Under the pieces are notes generated by a model, which was given only the letters and a program-made list of their open reading frames with translations, was not told the DNA's origin and did no database searches. DNA of 64,000 nt, taken from Lanius collurio (Eukaryota; Chordata; Aves; Passeriformes; Laniidae). Below, one piece after another: positions 1 to 11,591 of the stretch. Numbering within the stretch: the stretch's first letter is position 1; each line of letters opens with the position of its first letter. The stretch is from NCBI GenBank assembly GCA_020086605.1, contig JACBWW010000004.1, forward strand, positions 15,978,260 through 16,042,259. The letters are read 5' to 3'. The position numbers and the translations under genes were made by a program.

Positions 1-3000
1 GAAGAAAGATGGCATGCAGCTCTGTGCTTTACTGTTATTGCTGTTCAAGCAGAGAAATACCAGAACCAGCCTTCTGGCTGTTGTACCAGAATCCACTACA
101 ACCAGAGACACAAAGTCATAAAACAGGATTACAAAATTTCTGGACCATCCTTTACTGCCCAGCACAACAGCCCCCAGGACTCAGACAGGTAACAACCAGA
201 GAGCCCTGCCACAAGAGGTGGGAAACTGGCAGCTGCTTCAATCACTAAACAAGGACTACAGCCTACCCCAGAAGAAAAACAATTGGGTATTGCATGTTAC
301 TAGGCATATTTTGTTTAGGCAGATTTCTTTATGTGCCTTTTTCCTACTTTCAAATAAACATATTGTCAGCAGGGGAAGTCAGATCATTACACAGCAGAAA
401 TTAACTCCAAAGCAAGATGGTCAAGCTCAGCAGTCCCAGGCCAGGCTATATGCAAGTGTATGGAATGCAGTGGCCAGTTTACATTTTCATTTAATGCCAC
501 CTGAAAGCTTCAAGAAATAGCTAGTATCAATTTAGATCACCTCTAGATTCAGGCTGACAAAACTTGTCTCAAATGTGAGCCCATCCCTACCACATTATAA
601 ACCAATGTATGAAATCTTATTTGTGAGGGAGGAGAACCATGGCTGGTAATCCCCAATGAGAGCACTCTTATTTTTCATATCCTTATGCAGCAGCTTGTAA
701 GACTGCTTGTAAAGACAGCAGCACTAAAGAGTCAGAGTGCAAAAACTTGAGCTAGAGATTTGATCCAGTGATAGGAATGTTTTTGGAAAAAGATGTGAAT
801 TTGAGGCAGAGAGTAATTAGACATTCAGTGCTGAATCAAGTGCCTATCACCCTAACATCCAGCTACTCCACATTTCTCTGGGGCTAGGTACTAATAAGCT
901 TCCACCATCTTTCCACAATCAAGACAAAGAGTAACTTCTATGCAGTCCTTGCTTTCAGGATTGTATTATCACTAAGGTACCCATTGACCTCGTCCTTTAT
1001 GAGGACAGAGAAAAGGTCAACAACCTAATTAAATTATTTTTCAGTAGAAAGGTTCATATTGAAAACTCCCAAGTTCTTCCCAGAGTTGCCAGTCTACCAA
1101 TCTAGACAATATGTACACGTGTTCAGGAGATGCTTGGCTGGCATTAGCCTATGGTCTGCTTTCAGACAGACTCCTGCAGCATTCAGAATGCATTACTGCT
1201 ATGATTCATCAAGGGATACTGTTTATTTTCTTATTATCTTTATGTGAGACTTTTTCTGCTCACGAACTATCTATGAACATCCTTAGTTCTCTGAATACTA
1301 TCTATTAGTCTCTGCCCATTCAGTAATGCCTAAGTGCTCACAAGCGGATACAAACCTGAATACCAAGTAGTTTTTCAAAAAAAGGTGGAAATGCTTTGTG
1401 TCTGTACTCAGAGCACCCTGCTTCTTGAAAGATGTTTTAATTTCCCCCTTGCACAAATGTGATACTCGACCACGTAACCAATAACCTTAAAGCAAAGCTA
1501 GGGTACCTTTTCCTGTTCAGTGTTAATTTCAAACGTGACCCTTTTGGAATGCCAAGAAGCAAATAGAAGCTCTCAGTTTCTGTGGGACTTTCACATTATT
1601 ACAGACTGAAGTGTCTATATTTTGTACTTAATCCATCAGCTGGAAGTTTCTACCTCTACCTTAGAGGTTATGAAAATTATAGGTAGGCCAGGAAATGGTT
1701 ATATGTTTCGGTCAAGCTGTACAAAATAGCTGATCTCAGAAGACAAGTTACACAAAAGTCTCCAATTAAAATATATACATATGCACACCAGCTAGACATA
1801 GAAATCCAGCTGTTGCTTTTACATTGACCACGGATTATATAATCTTGGATATCTCACCACAAGTTCGAATCCAAGCTAAAGAAACCTTTTTTCCATCTTC
1901 CCAAGGCAGTCAAGAGACTGATATTGCGAGCCACAGCAGGTTTTCAATACCATTTCCACAAAATAAAATAAAAAACATATCCCAAGTAATTTTATGAAGA
2001 AACTGTAAAGGGAACTGGTAAAATATTGACTATTTCTATCCTACTCCCTCCCTCAGAACAAAACAACTACTGACCCTGCTTCATCAGCAGAGAAATATGC
2101 TCTTGACCTGGCAGTGCGCACAAATACAGCACAGTGTAAAATAGCCAGTAAAGCAGGGGATCTTAATCTAAATTCTCTAAAAATTTTGTCATCCTTTGCC
2201 TAAGAATCCTCTTTGCTCATGTTTTCTTCATGATCAGTTTGTGATCTCAGGACACAGCCCCTTTTGGTTTTTTAAAGGTAAAAAAGCCCTACAGCTCTTT
2301 AGTTTCTGGCATTTCTACAGAGCTGTCATTTGCAGATAAAATACACCTGCATATTCCAGGTTTGAAAACCTTTGCTTAGAATTCACCAAGTGGGCCTTTC
2401 AACACTGTACAATATCTGTTTGTATTCTGAAATAGTATTAAACACACACTTCTTACGGTAGGGAGACAAAGACACCAGAACACCAAAGCAGATGGGGTCA
2501 GCTGCAGTTATTAGTTTTCTTTTGCCAGAAAGACCCCAACACAAACACACTGAAAATAAGTTTTTCTTCTCAAATATGCGTCCTAGTGACAGCATTACAA
2601 AAATAATTTAGAATCAAACACGTAATTACGTGCGTTTATTTCAACCTTCCATTACTGGAGATAACAAGATGAAGAGTGGAATGCAAACTTGAACAGTCCT
2701 GTAATTACAGCCACTGAACCGTATGTTATTGAAAGAATTGTGCAAAACCCAGATGCAAAAGAATCAATGAGGTATGTAAATAGAAGTGAAACAGTAAAAT
2801 AATCAAGTGATAAAGAAGTAATGTGCAGCACTAAATAGCTTCTCAGCATCTCTTGCTACAATGTTTAGCAAATACTTTAGCTTTTTTCTTTCAGCTTATC
2901 ATACTTTCCCCTACCATATATTGTTCAGAGGTTATTCTCATAAATGGCCTGGCAGAAAATACTCTGATAGCTGCTGTCAACAGTTGAGTATAACCAGAAT

Positions 3001-3011
3001 TGTAGAAATAC

Positions 3012-3125
3012 TTTCAGATCTTCAGTTTACACAGATGAGAAAGGCTTAATTATTACAGGTGACAAGGATTAGAACCAGTTATTACCAGGACCCAGGGACT
3101 TCAGGCTGACCCCATGAGAAGGAGT
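3012..3125 (-). repeat. Weak MIR-like SINE relic
   Basis: The plus strand reads like the reverse complement of a MIR/CORE-SINE. It has a block similar to TTTACAGATGAG (here with an extra CA), then 'GGTGACAAGG', then 'GGATTAGAACCAG'. These are in the same order as the 'cagatgaggaaactgag', 'aaggtcacacag' and 'ggattagaaccca' blocks of MIR. The spacing is shorter than consensus, so internal deletions would be needed. The match is by eye from known MIR structure. It may be chance in AT-rich DNA, and I rate it well below the copies at 51.4 and 58.5 kb. Confidence 0.35.
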
Positions 3126-3182
3126 ACTCTCCTGAGAATTCCAGCAGCAAAGCTGCTGCGTTCACACCAGCTTAGGAGTTAT

Positions 3183-3199
3183 CCTACCCCCGGGGTAGG
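3183..3199. repeat. Perfect 8-bp inverted repeat, 1-nt centre
   Basis: CCTACCCC, one C, then GGGGTAGG form a perfect GC-rich palindrome inside otherwise AT-rich DNA. There is no flanking transcription signal that would make it a terminator or regulatory hairpin. Confidence 0.9.
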
Positions 3200-3308
3200 C
3201 TGGCTTTAAGAGCCAAACTACAGACAGCAAAAGCAGACTTCTGTCCAGAGGCAAACTGAAGTTCCCATTAATACACAGCACAGTCAACTATTTTAGCACG
3301 ATTAACTC

Positions 3309-3323
3309 TTTTTTTTTTTTTTT
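3309..3323. repeat. Poly-T run
   Basis: Fifteen consecutive T. It could be a decayed minus-strand retroposon tail, but no recognisable element body lies next to it. Confidence 0.9.
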
Positions 3324-6300
3324 ATGATGGGTAAAGATCAGGAAGAAAGGACAAGTTGCTCTCCTTCTCCAGAACAGCTATTTTGTAACATACTCATATC
3401 TGTATTTGAAGCAGTCTGAGGCTATTTTGGTCTACAGAAGAAGAAACATGCAACCTGGATTTTAAAAATCCTAATGCATCTCAGCCTCTTCCAAATGGCC
3501 TCTACTCCATTTAACCTATTATTTGACTTCTAATTTTGACAGCATAGAGTAAAAGGACATCTTCAACCCCAAGTGTCCCTCCCTTCTTCACAAACACATC
3601 AAGGAAGGAAAACAGACTATACTAACATCTCAGAGCACACCAAGAATCCTGGACTCTAGCCTGGCATTCAAAACACAGCCATTTAATCAAGTTATCACAG
3701 ATCAATAAAGGCAAATGGTGTCTTGGGGTGTGATATGAAAGGTTAAAAATATATCATAGACTTTCTACTCCTAGAAGCAAGAATGCAATGCCATCCCCAT
3801 TGGGTATTTGGAAAACTAGGAAAAATTTCACTCTAGCCAGTACCCAAAACACAGCATTAATTCTAGAAGCTACTTTGCAGGTCAGCCCTCACAGCTTGCA
3901 GTGCCCACCACACTGCTTCTCCACAGCTTTCTGCACCTGGAGCGCTCTGCTTGTAGCAGCTCATTATATCACACTACCCTACAACATCCATTTTATTATT
4001 CTTGCCTTCCTAATGTTATAACTGGCCAAGTTTAGCTAAATAGTCTTTTTATCATTCATAGGCCTTTGTGCTAGGACCATCCTTAGTAAAGGTCTAGGTT
4101 CAGTATTAGAGCCCAAAGATGAGACACTTAGGCAGACCAGCCTCCAATCTCCCAGAGCTCACAAGTTCTGCTATGCCACTTGCCACTACCATAATTTCTC
4201 TTCTAAAAGCAAAATCCCCAGTCCTTTCTCTTATTGAATTTCTTGCCCTAAATAACTAAGCTTTGTTACTACTCACCAATATCCCAACTGTCATTCCAGC
4301 TCCATAATCCATACCTTCTCCTTCCTAAACAGGTCCATGGCTTTCCCATCTCAGCCTGCCCTCTTCTCCAGCACACAGGTGCAATTGACCAGCAGTCCCA
4401 GCCAGGGGAAATAATCAGTCCTCCTTAACCCTTGATGGGCTGCAGCTGAGATCTTTACCTCACAAATACCAACAACTTCAAGGCATTTTTTGAGTAGGGA
4501 CAGAGACTTTATATAAACACAGTGTATTAAAAGTAATGTATGCTGCATTTTACATCATTATTGGTTGGTGGGTTTTACTGGGATGTATCACTTATTTTCT
4601 CGCAGGCAGTCACACGGCTCTACACATGACATGTCATCACAGTGTACCACTGAGACCCTTTGGAAGTGAGCAGAGAACACCACTCAAGGTTTGCAATTTG
4701 TTTCACCAGGTTTTGGCATGATTTAATTAAACATTTCATTCTACATGCTTTCAGTGCTTTTTAATAACTAGAAGTATGTCCTTGTTTGTCAGGTTTCAGA
4801 ACTTTTGTTGGTCCTAAAAATACACAACCATCAGCTAGATATACGTCCAGGGGATGTTTATCAAAACTAAATTCCAATGAAAAATAGAATAATTTTTATA
4901 TGCCCTTCTTCTGCATTTCCCTCAGGTTAATTACTCATCACGTGTTAGTTCAGCAGCATCTAATGAAAACATCCTCCTGTGCTTCCACCTAAGAATGTCC
5001 GACTGCTGAGTAATCATCACTCCACAGGAGTTGACAGAGACTAAACTCCTTCCACCTCCCATTAATAGGTTTGAACACATCAGTTTGATTAGAAATACAA
5101 TTAATGCAGGCAGAAGAGAAACTCACACCTGAGTAATTAAATGGGAAAGAACATAGGGAGCCCAACTCTAACCCCTCTTCCTGGGTACTTTGAAGTGTAC
5201 AATGTTATATTCTGCATGCAGAGAGACAGCAGACTCTGAGCCCTTTTAGAGCTTTTTTCTTCCTGATCCAGTGAAACTAAGAGATAAATGCAAACTCTCT
5301 GTGTACAACTAAACGATCAGAAATAAAACTTCATTGCAACAGTCTGATTCTAAAATGTTATCTATAAATAGCCAACAATTCACAGACTGCTTCTGCCTTC
5401 AATCCTGGAGCAGATGAAGTATTGGTTACCTCTTTTATATACTTTCATATATACTTTACCTGGTGTTGGCACAATAATCTACCATTACTGGTATTTTCTC
5501 TCTCCATACACTGGAGGGAAAGTGATTTTCCACAACATCCAACAGCCCTTTGATTAGATTTAGAGACTGAAAGCAAATGCATTAACTGAACAGCATGGGA
5601 AGGAGGCACTCCCTGTATGGCCTTTCCTAATCTTTCTCCCACCTGCTTGAGCATGCACATTTTATTTCCCCAGGAAGGAAATGAAGTCAAAAGCAATAAT
5701 AATGTCCCAGACCTCTTCAGGCAGGCTTGACAAGCATCCCTTTTCCTGATGTCCCCATTATTTTACATGAAGGTAGCATCAAAAGTCCCATCCAGTGGAG
5801 ACTTGCTTCCAACCATGAAATTTCTTCAGCAATTAAGTAGGATACAAACAATTCTGCAGCTTAAACAGAAATGAGAATGTAAGATCAAATAGCCCCTAAA
5901 GGATAAATGCAAGCCAATACAGTAAAGTTAGATGAAGAAGATAAAGACAGATCAACCATTATGCACATTAAGAAACTAAAGTATTTCTAGTGAATTTCTC
6001 TAGTTGTTATGAAGGTCCAAAGAGAATTTCAAACTGTTCAAAACCTAAGATGATATAAAAAAATTGCTTATGCTTCCTAACATCTTTTATGCTTCTCTTT
6101 TGATGACAATAGAAGCAGATCCCTTGTATAAACTGCACTTTGTAAATAATTCTAGTAGCAATACTGAATATTTTATTTGTCCTGACCAGTAGGGAGCAAA
6201 AGAAATACAAACTACCACATAGCTAGCTGCTTCCAAGCTAATTAACACCTTTTTTGGTTGGACTAAGCTAAGACAAGTTGCAAAGCACATATGCAAAACA

Positions 6301-6370
6301 TGCAAGGAAAGAAAAGGAAAGAAAACACACTTATGCATGGAGGGAGAAGAGAAAAAAGATTAAATAAGGT

Positions 6371-6383
6371 GGGGGGGGGGGGG
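6371..6383. repeat. Poly-G run
   Basis: Thirteen consecutive G follow 'AATAAGGT'. Pure G runs of this length are rare and unstable. It can form quadruplex-type structure and its true length may be misassembled. Confidence 0.95.
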
Positions 6384-6604
6384 AATAGCAGAGCAAGCAT
6401 TTTAGAAATCTCTGCTAAAATCATTGCTTAGCTGGCTGGGTGAGAGGAGGTTAAGATAAAGGCAAAACCTGTCTCTGAGCTCCCGTTTACCTCAGCAGAT
6501 AAACAACTTTGGATTAAAGGCAGAAAAAAAGCTGAGATGTCAGCATACTTCAAAAGCAGAACATTTTACTCAGTACACTTTCCATTAGCTGGATTGCTTC
6601 TAGT

Positions 6605-6629
6605 TCTCTCTCTCTCTCTCTCACACACA
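6605..6629. repeat. (TC)n/(CA)n compound microsatellite
   Basis: About nine TC units run directly into four CA units. This is a simple-sequence tract of the kind common in vertebrate non-coding DNA. Confidence 0.95.
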
Positions 6630-7156
6630 TATTCCTCACTGATTTAGCTTACAATGGTGTCAATGACAAAACTGAAATTACTGATAAAAGCCTCATGGAA
6701 TCAGTCTAATCCACGCAGCATAGACATACTGTTCCCTAACTATACCAAGCATTATTGTTGGGTATTTTTCTGCAAAAAACCCCAGAAAAATAGAAAATAA
6801 ATGCTTAGTATTTTTCCCTTCCTCCCTCCATACATACTTTTTCTAATCTGTCCTTATGTGGCAGGAATAAAACTAAACTATCAAAATTAATTTGGGTGGT
6901 GTGGGTACGTACCATAAAGGAAAAATCCCATGCATTAAATTTGATGTGTACAGAGCAAATCTGAGGCCAGATTCCTCTTTGGTAAAATAAAAAAGCTATA
7001 AAAGTGGGTAAACTAAATAGACCTGGAACATCAAATAATCTAAACACAATTTCTAAGTTATGAAGTCTGAGAGCTGTTCATCTCTCTTTTTGCTTTTTGA
7101 ACCCTCCTTTTTTCCATATATCCTTTTTTGTGCTGTCACCTTATCAGGAACAAACA

Positions 7157-7500
7157 CTGGGGAGACGTGATAATAGTCTTTAAGTACCTGAGGCTGCTGC
7201 AAAGAAGGAAATAAGCCATTCTCCTCACCCAGGGCGGATAAGGCAAGAAATAACAAACTTCAGCTGCAGCAAAGGAGATCCAAGTCAGATATATGAAAAG
7301 GTTTTCCATACTTAAAATATTGGAGCCCTGGCTCAGACTGCCTGGGGAAACTGGTGAGTCTCTGTCACTGAATGTCTCTACAAACAGCCTAGATCACCAT
7401 CCTTCCAGAATGACACGTTTGTAACTCATCTTGCCTTGATGTAGACAGATTGAGATGACTTCTTAAGGCTTCTTCTTATCCTGAGATCCTGTGATCTTAC
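7157..7500 (+). repeat. Old CR1 LINE 3' tail, sense on plus strand
   Basis: The order of blocks matches the 3' part of an avian CR1. It opens with 'GGGGAGACGTGATAATAGTC' and 'TTTAAGTACCTGA', where consensus copies have a gagacctcatagcagtc...tacctga segment. An 'ACTGCCTGGGGAAACTGGTG' block follows, corresponding to ctgcccagggaggtggt. It ends with a short 'CCTGAGATCCTGTGATCTTA' terminus, like the 8-bp-repeat tail of CR1. The many substitutions and small gaps mark an old copy. CR1 copies are typically 5'-truncated, as here, and no ORF remains. Confidence 0.7.
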
Positions 7501-7796
7501 AAGGTGAAAAAGGTCTGCATTGAATCTGGTAGGTACTTGTAAAACAGGTCACCTGACAAATTAGCTGTGGAACGATTTCTGAGAGTTCTCACCCCTATAA
7601 TCAACAATTAGCCAATATCTTAACCAGGCAATGTTCTCTCAAAAGTGTTAACAACTTAGTAAAAAGGGACTTCTGATGACTTTTGTCAGGTTGTTTTCTC
7701 AATCCCAACTCTAAACTGAAGTCTCAATTACATCCCAAGTTTAGACTGTCTGAGATTTATCATCATAGTAAATCCTTAGATCTCAATTAATTACAG
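7501..7796. other. Spacer between CR1 tail and LTR, nothing seen
   Basis: About 300 bp of unique AT-rich sequence with no open frame or motif I can assign. Confidence 0.6.
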
Positions 7797-7812
7797 TGGG
7801 TGTTTCACAAGG

Positions 7813-7949
7813 TGTAGGGTCTGACAGGCCCCTGTCCTGGCAGGAAGCCCTTGTTTAGATAAAGGAAACTGCACAATCTCCAGACGTGGGGTCTGACAAG
7901 CCCCTGCCCTGGCAGGGAGGCCTGGAGATAAGGAGGTCACACAATCCCC
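7813..7949 (+). repeat. Imperfect tandem duplication in the LTR U3
   Basis: Two copies of a roughly 70-bp unit are seen. 'GGGTCTGACA' occurs at 7817-7826 and 7889-7898, and 'CACAATC' at 7872-7878 and 7940-7946. Between these, 'GCCCCTGCCCTGGCAGG'-type sequence and 'AGATAA' are shared with a few differences. Duplicated U3 segments in retroviruses usually carry enhancer sites. That role is inferred here. Confidence 0.85.
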
Positions 7950-8049
7950 CTGCAGGCCCCTCTTTGGGAAAGAGAGAATCTTTCGTTACGGCGAGAAAAG
8001 ACAGACCCGTGATCCTCTAGGAAACTCTATGTAAAATACCCTAATACCC

Positions 8050-8095
8050 ATTGGTTTCTCACCCTTTCACACCCACCTCTGTGCCCCCATAAAAG
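8050..8095 (+). promoter_or_regulatory. LTR core promoter: inverted CCAAT box and TATA-like box
   Basis: ATTGG (8050-8054) is an inverted CCAAT box, and ATAAAAG (8089-8095) is a TATA-like element 34 bp further on. The hairpin at 8101-8123 begins right after, so transcription would be expected to start near 8110-8125. This is the normal retroviral U3/R arrangement. Activity cannot be judged from sequence. Confidence 0.65.
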
Positions 8096-8100
8096 AGACC

Positions 8101-8123
8101 CCTCTGCCCTGAGTCGGCAGAGG
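8101..8123 (+). repeat. R-region hairpin in the LTR
   Basis: CCTCTGCC and GGCAGAGG form a perfect 8-bp stem around a 7-nt loop (CTGAGTC). It lies between the TATA-like box and the polyadenylation signal, at or next to the predicted transcript start, where many retroviruses fold a structured R region. Confidence 0.85.
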
Positions 8124-8159
8124 ATCCATCTCTGGTCACCCCTTCGCGGAAGATGGAAG

Positions 8160-8165
8160 AATAAA
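8160..8165 (+). promoter_or_regulatory. LTR polyadenylation signal AATAAA
   Basis: An AATAAA hexamer lies about 65 bp after the TATA-like box and is followed by GCGACTTCTGCGG. Its place and spacing fit the R region of a retroviral LTR. Confidence 0.7.
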
Positions 8166-8394
8166 GCGACTTCTGCGGAACCACCAGAAGGACCTCTCCT
8201 CTCTCTATCCGGGCCTGGCCCTGGGGGTTTGCCTTGCAGAGCAGAGCTGAAATCACTCCCTGAATCACTAAGAGCTGATGGCTGCTGAGCCAGGCATCTC
8301 TGCAGGCAACCCCGGCCGAGGGCTGAGAGAAGCCACGACCCCCTGGCAGACGGTTCCTCACGGGATCACCTCTCTGGGTCGGCCACGGCTTCTT

Positions 8395-8413
8395 GGGTCT
8401 GAGTGTCAGACCC
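8395..8413. repeat. Inverted repeat near the LTR 3' end
   Basis: GGGTCTGA and TCAGACCC form a perfect 8-bp inverted repeat with a 3-nt spacer. The right-hand segment, TGTCAGACCC, is the reverse complement of the GGGTCTGACA found at the LTR start and in its U3 duplicate. The two ends of the element therefore carry related inverted sequence. Confidence 0.85.
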
Positions 8414-8462
8414 AGCCAGCACCGGCCAGGAGAACCCCCAGCCTTATTACTTTAACGAGGCA

Positions 8463-11129
8463 TGTTGGAGAGAGATCTTAATCTAAATGGTGCTTTGAAG
8501 TGCCCAGGACATACAGAGTTGATCAGTAGTACATGCTGAGGGTACATCCCCAGCTCCAGCAAAATCAAGTAGGTCAACATCGCACAGAAGTGAAAATAAG
8601 GCAGACACATCCACTGGGCAGAAATCAGATGGAGAGAGAGACAGGGCTCCATTTGCTTGTCCAGTTTTGTACCAGTTGCCAGGCTTGAGTTTTAAGGTCA
8701 TATAATGCATAACCAAAGGAGCTACATTTTGAATGCAAAAACTTAAAAAAATCTGAATGAAAGTTGAATAAGACAAAATAACACAAAGTTTTCATGAACA
8801 GAAACTGCTTTGCTTGTTTGGAAGCTATGAATTTCTTTAAGAACACTCCAATTAAATCTTGAACATTTTCTGAAACAGCAAAAGGAGGAGATTCTCATCT
8901 CACTGTGATCTTTCCTACCTCCCTAGGTACACTCCATTTCTGTAAGTAACCCTGCCAGATAATGAAAAAAAAAACCCAATAGAATTTCCCTCTTCAGGTT
9001 TGAAAGGCAGATCATTCCAAACAACACAGAAGCAAAATACTCTATCACAAGAAGATCAAAGGAAACATGGACAAGAATTCTACAGAAAAATCTCTAGAAA
9101 TCAATTGGAAAAAATGTTTTAAGGATCCATTATAGTACTTTCTTCATTTATTGTCACAGAACTCAACCTAATTTTGCATAGTTGGATATGAATAAAGTAT
9201 TCTACAGATTATATGTCATTTATCTTTACCTGAGCTCTAACTAAAAGAGAGAAACAGAGGAAATAGAGTTTCCTGTGGTCCTTAGCCACAGTGAGGAAAA
9301 CCAAGTGTAGCTGCTAATCTGAACACTACTGAGCACTTTGGCTCTAATACCACAGCTGTGACTACGGGACTGAAGCTGCTCTACTCAGCTGTCCTGCTGC
9401 TAAACATATAAAAATAATGGGTACAACAAGCCCACTAGAATGCTAAGCATCATATGAAAATCAAAATAAAAGCAGTCATTGGGTAGGAGTTTTCTTCTGC
9501 TTAGACCAGTGACAAAGATTATCACCACTGCTTGCATGGGAGTTACACAGAAGAAAAATCTGTATGAGAGGGAAGTCAGAAGCAGTCCTACATAGTCCTG
9601 AGGACTTCAGCAGGTGGACTGTTATCAGAGAAAGTGGGTCCCCCTCAGTGTCTCACTGGGCTTTCCAGAAACCTCAGACAATATTAAAGTGCTGCAAGCT
9701 ACTGCTTCAGGATAGGGTCACTGGCAGGATCCATCAGCTTCAAAAGTAGTCAGTATCAAGAAGGAGCAGGGAAGGGAAAGATCGGAATAAACAACACAAA
9801 TACATGGTGTTTCCACACTCACATAAAAGGCACATGAAATAAGGAAGTGATCATGGAAGAGAATGAAAGACCGAAGTCAGATGGGAGGAGAGTGCCCAAT
9901 ACAACCCCACAGAGACAGCAGCAAATGCAAGGCACCAAGTGGAGACATTAGCGAAAAGAAAGGCAGAAGTTTTATATTGCTTTTGATTTACAGAAGATGA
10001 CACACTATTAGGATTCTTTCAAGTGTTTTTTTTTCTTAAGCAGCAAAAAACTAGCAGCATGCAGATATTTTATTTCAAACAGCAAAGAAGCTTTAGTGCC
10101 TAGGCGTGGACAGGCACATTACTAGGCATCCAATATTGGTTGTGTCTTTACTGGTACATTTATCAGACTGCAGACCTATGCATTTCTCACTAGAAATCAC
10201 TCTGGGTATATGGAGTGCCTCATTCTTGTTTATACTAAGGCTGCATTACTCATTCAGTGTAAAGGATCCTTATTCTGTGTTGCCTCCATACATCTTCTAC
10301 ACCACCATCACTTTCTGAAAAGGCCTTGGAATAAACGAGATCATGTCTGTAGGTTATAATTAATTATTGTACTTTATTCTTTTACTGTACATGTTATTTC
10401 ATTTCATTAGTGCCCTGTTTTCTCATGATGCCTATTGCCAGTGACTGCAGTGAAAGCATTACATTAATTTAATTTTCACCCTGGACTCATCAGAAGGCTG
10501 TTCCACTGCCAACATAAGGGAAAGTCAAAAGTTTATCCAGAGCAACTTCCCCTCCACAAGTTTACAAAACATAACCATGAGATGTATCCATATAAGGTGA
10601 CCATATAGACATGACGGGTATAATAGACAAATCCAGATGTATGTACTCTACACAGGACAGCAATAAACCAATTAACTAGAATTGGATGAATAAATTTCCA
10701 GGCTCTGCAAATAAAATCTACCAGTTAGAATACAAACTGCACAGCTATTTGCATTTGCTTTTAGTGTGCTCTCAGGAAAGTACTAATCACCTCCTCAAAT
10801 CCCTACATTTCAATAGAAAACACCATAAAATACTCTTTTTCTATCTCATACTCAGAGGGAACACATATTTCAATATAATGCAATTATACCAGTTCTAGAT
10901 CTGAAATCTACAGTTTGAGAATTTACTCTGTGGTCACACTGATAATAATGTAGTGCAGGCTTTAGCACACTTAATACCACTTTCAGGACACTGTGATACC
11001 ACATACAGACATAAATCTGTTATGAAAGATGCAACTCCACACTTTCTCACCTACATTTTCCCGTCTCTGCAATGAGTATTTCCAAATGTAACTTTCTAAA
11101 CTGTCTAAAGTATGGAGAATATTTTTGCC
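8463..11129. other. Unique non-coding DNA, no gene seen
   Basis: Open frames are at most 97 residues and none is convincing. The stretch around 10360-10500 is AT-rich with homeodomain-type TTAATTA/TTAAT motifs and could hold a conserved non-coding element. That is only an impression without an alignment. Confidence 0.6.
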
Positions 11130-11194
11130 GAGGAGAGAAGAGGGAAAGGAAAGGAGAGAAGAGGAGAGGAGAGGAGAGGAGAGGAGAGGAGGAG
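11130..11194 (+). repeat. Purine tract, (GGAGA)n-like
   Basis: Sixty-five consecutive purines, with GGAGA as the dominant unit in the last 35 bases. Long homopurine tracts can form triplex DNA and often cause sequencing dropout. The tract stops 11 bases before the assembly gap. Confidence 0.95.
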
Positions 11195-11205
11195 TGCTCG
11201 AAGGT

Positions 11206-11591
11206 NNNNNNNNNNNNNNNNNNNNNNNNNNNNNNNNNNNNNNNNNNNNNNNNNNNNNNNNNNNNNNNNNNNNNNNNNNNNNNNNNNNNNNNNNNNNNNN
11301 NNNNNNNNNNNNNNNNNNNNNNNNNNNNNNNNNNNNNNNNNNNNNNNNNNNNNNNNNNNNNNNNNNNNNNNNNNNNNNNNNNNNNNNNNNNNNNNNNNNN
11401 NNNNNNNNNNNNNNNNNNNNNNNNNNNNNNNNNNNNNNNNNNNNNNNNNNNNNNNNNNNNNNNNNNNNNNNNNNNNNNNNNNNNNNNNNNNNNNNNNNNN
11501 NNNNNNNNNNNNNNNNNNNNNNNNNNNNNNNNNNNNNNNNNNNNNNNNNNNNNNNNNNNNNNNNNNNNNNNNNNNNNNNNNNNNNNNNNNN
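11206..11591. other. Assembly gap (386 N)
   Basis: An unbroken run of N. Apparent open frames that cross it consist mostly of unknown residues and should be ignored. The purine repeat may continue into the gap. Confidence 1.

Larger units (their letters stand above)
1..6370. other. Unique AT-rich non-coding DNA, no gene seen
   Basis: Open frames here are all short (100 residues or fewer), fall on both strands and have no recognisable domains. I therefore treat the stretch as intergenic or intronic. The only internal structures I can support are a weak MIR-like relic near 3.05 kb, a perfect short palindrome at 3183-3199 and a run of 15 T at 3309-3323. I see no CpG island, promoter or RNA gene. 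Confidence 0.7.
7813..8462 (+). mobile_element. Solo LTR of an endogenous retrovirus (boundaries approximate)
   Basis: A GC- and CpG-rich block about 650 bp long has the full U3-R-U5 layout of a retroviral LTR. It has a repeated U3 segment, an inverted CCAAT box, a TATA-like box 34 bp downstream, a hairpin at the start of R and an AATAAA signal about 65 bp later. A GC-rich U5-like part follows. It probably starts at the TG of 'TGTAGGGTCTGAC' (7813). Starts at 7797 or 7801 are also possible. The 3' end is somewhere between 8413 and 8462. No clean target-site duplication is evident. No gag, pol or env coding sequence and no clear primer-binding site follow, so this looks like a solo LTR left by LTR-LTR recombination. 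Many CpGs survive while the flanks are CpG-poor, suggesting a comparatively young insertion. Minus-strand open frames within it are incidental. Confidence 0.8.

Noticed and set aside
8059..8481. Minus- and plus-strand frames of 100 and 67 codons as genes
   Set aside because: They lie inside the LTR R/U5 region, where the GC-rich sequence simply has few stops.
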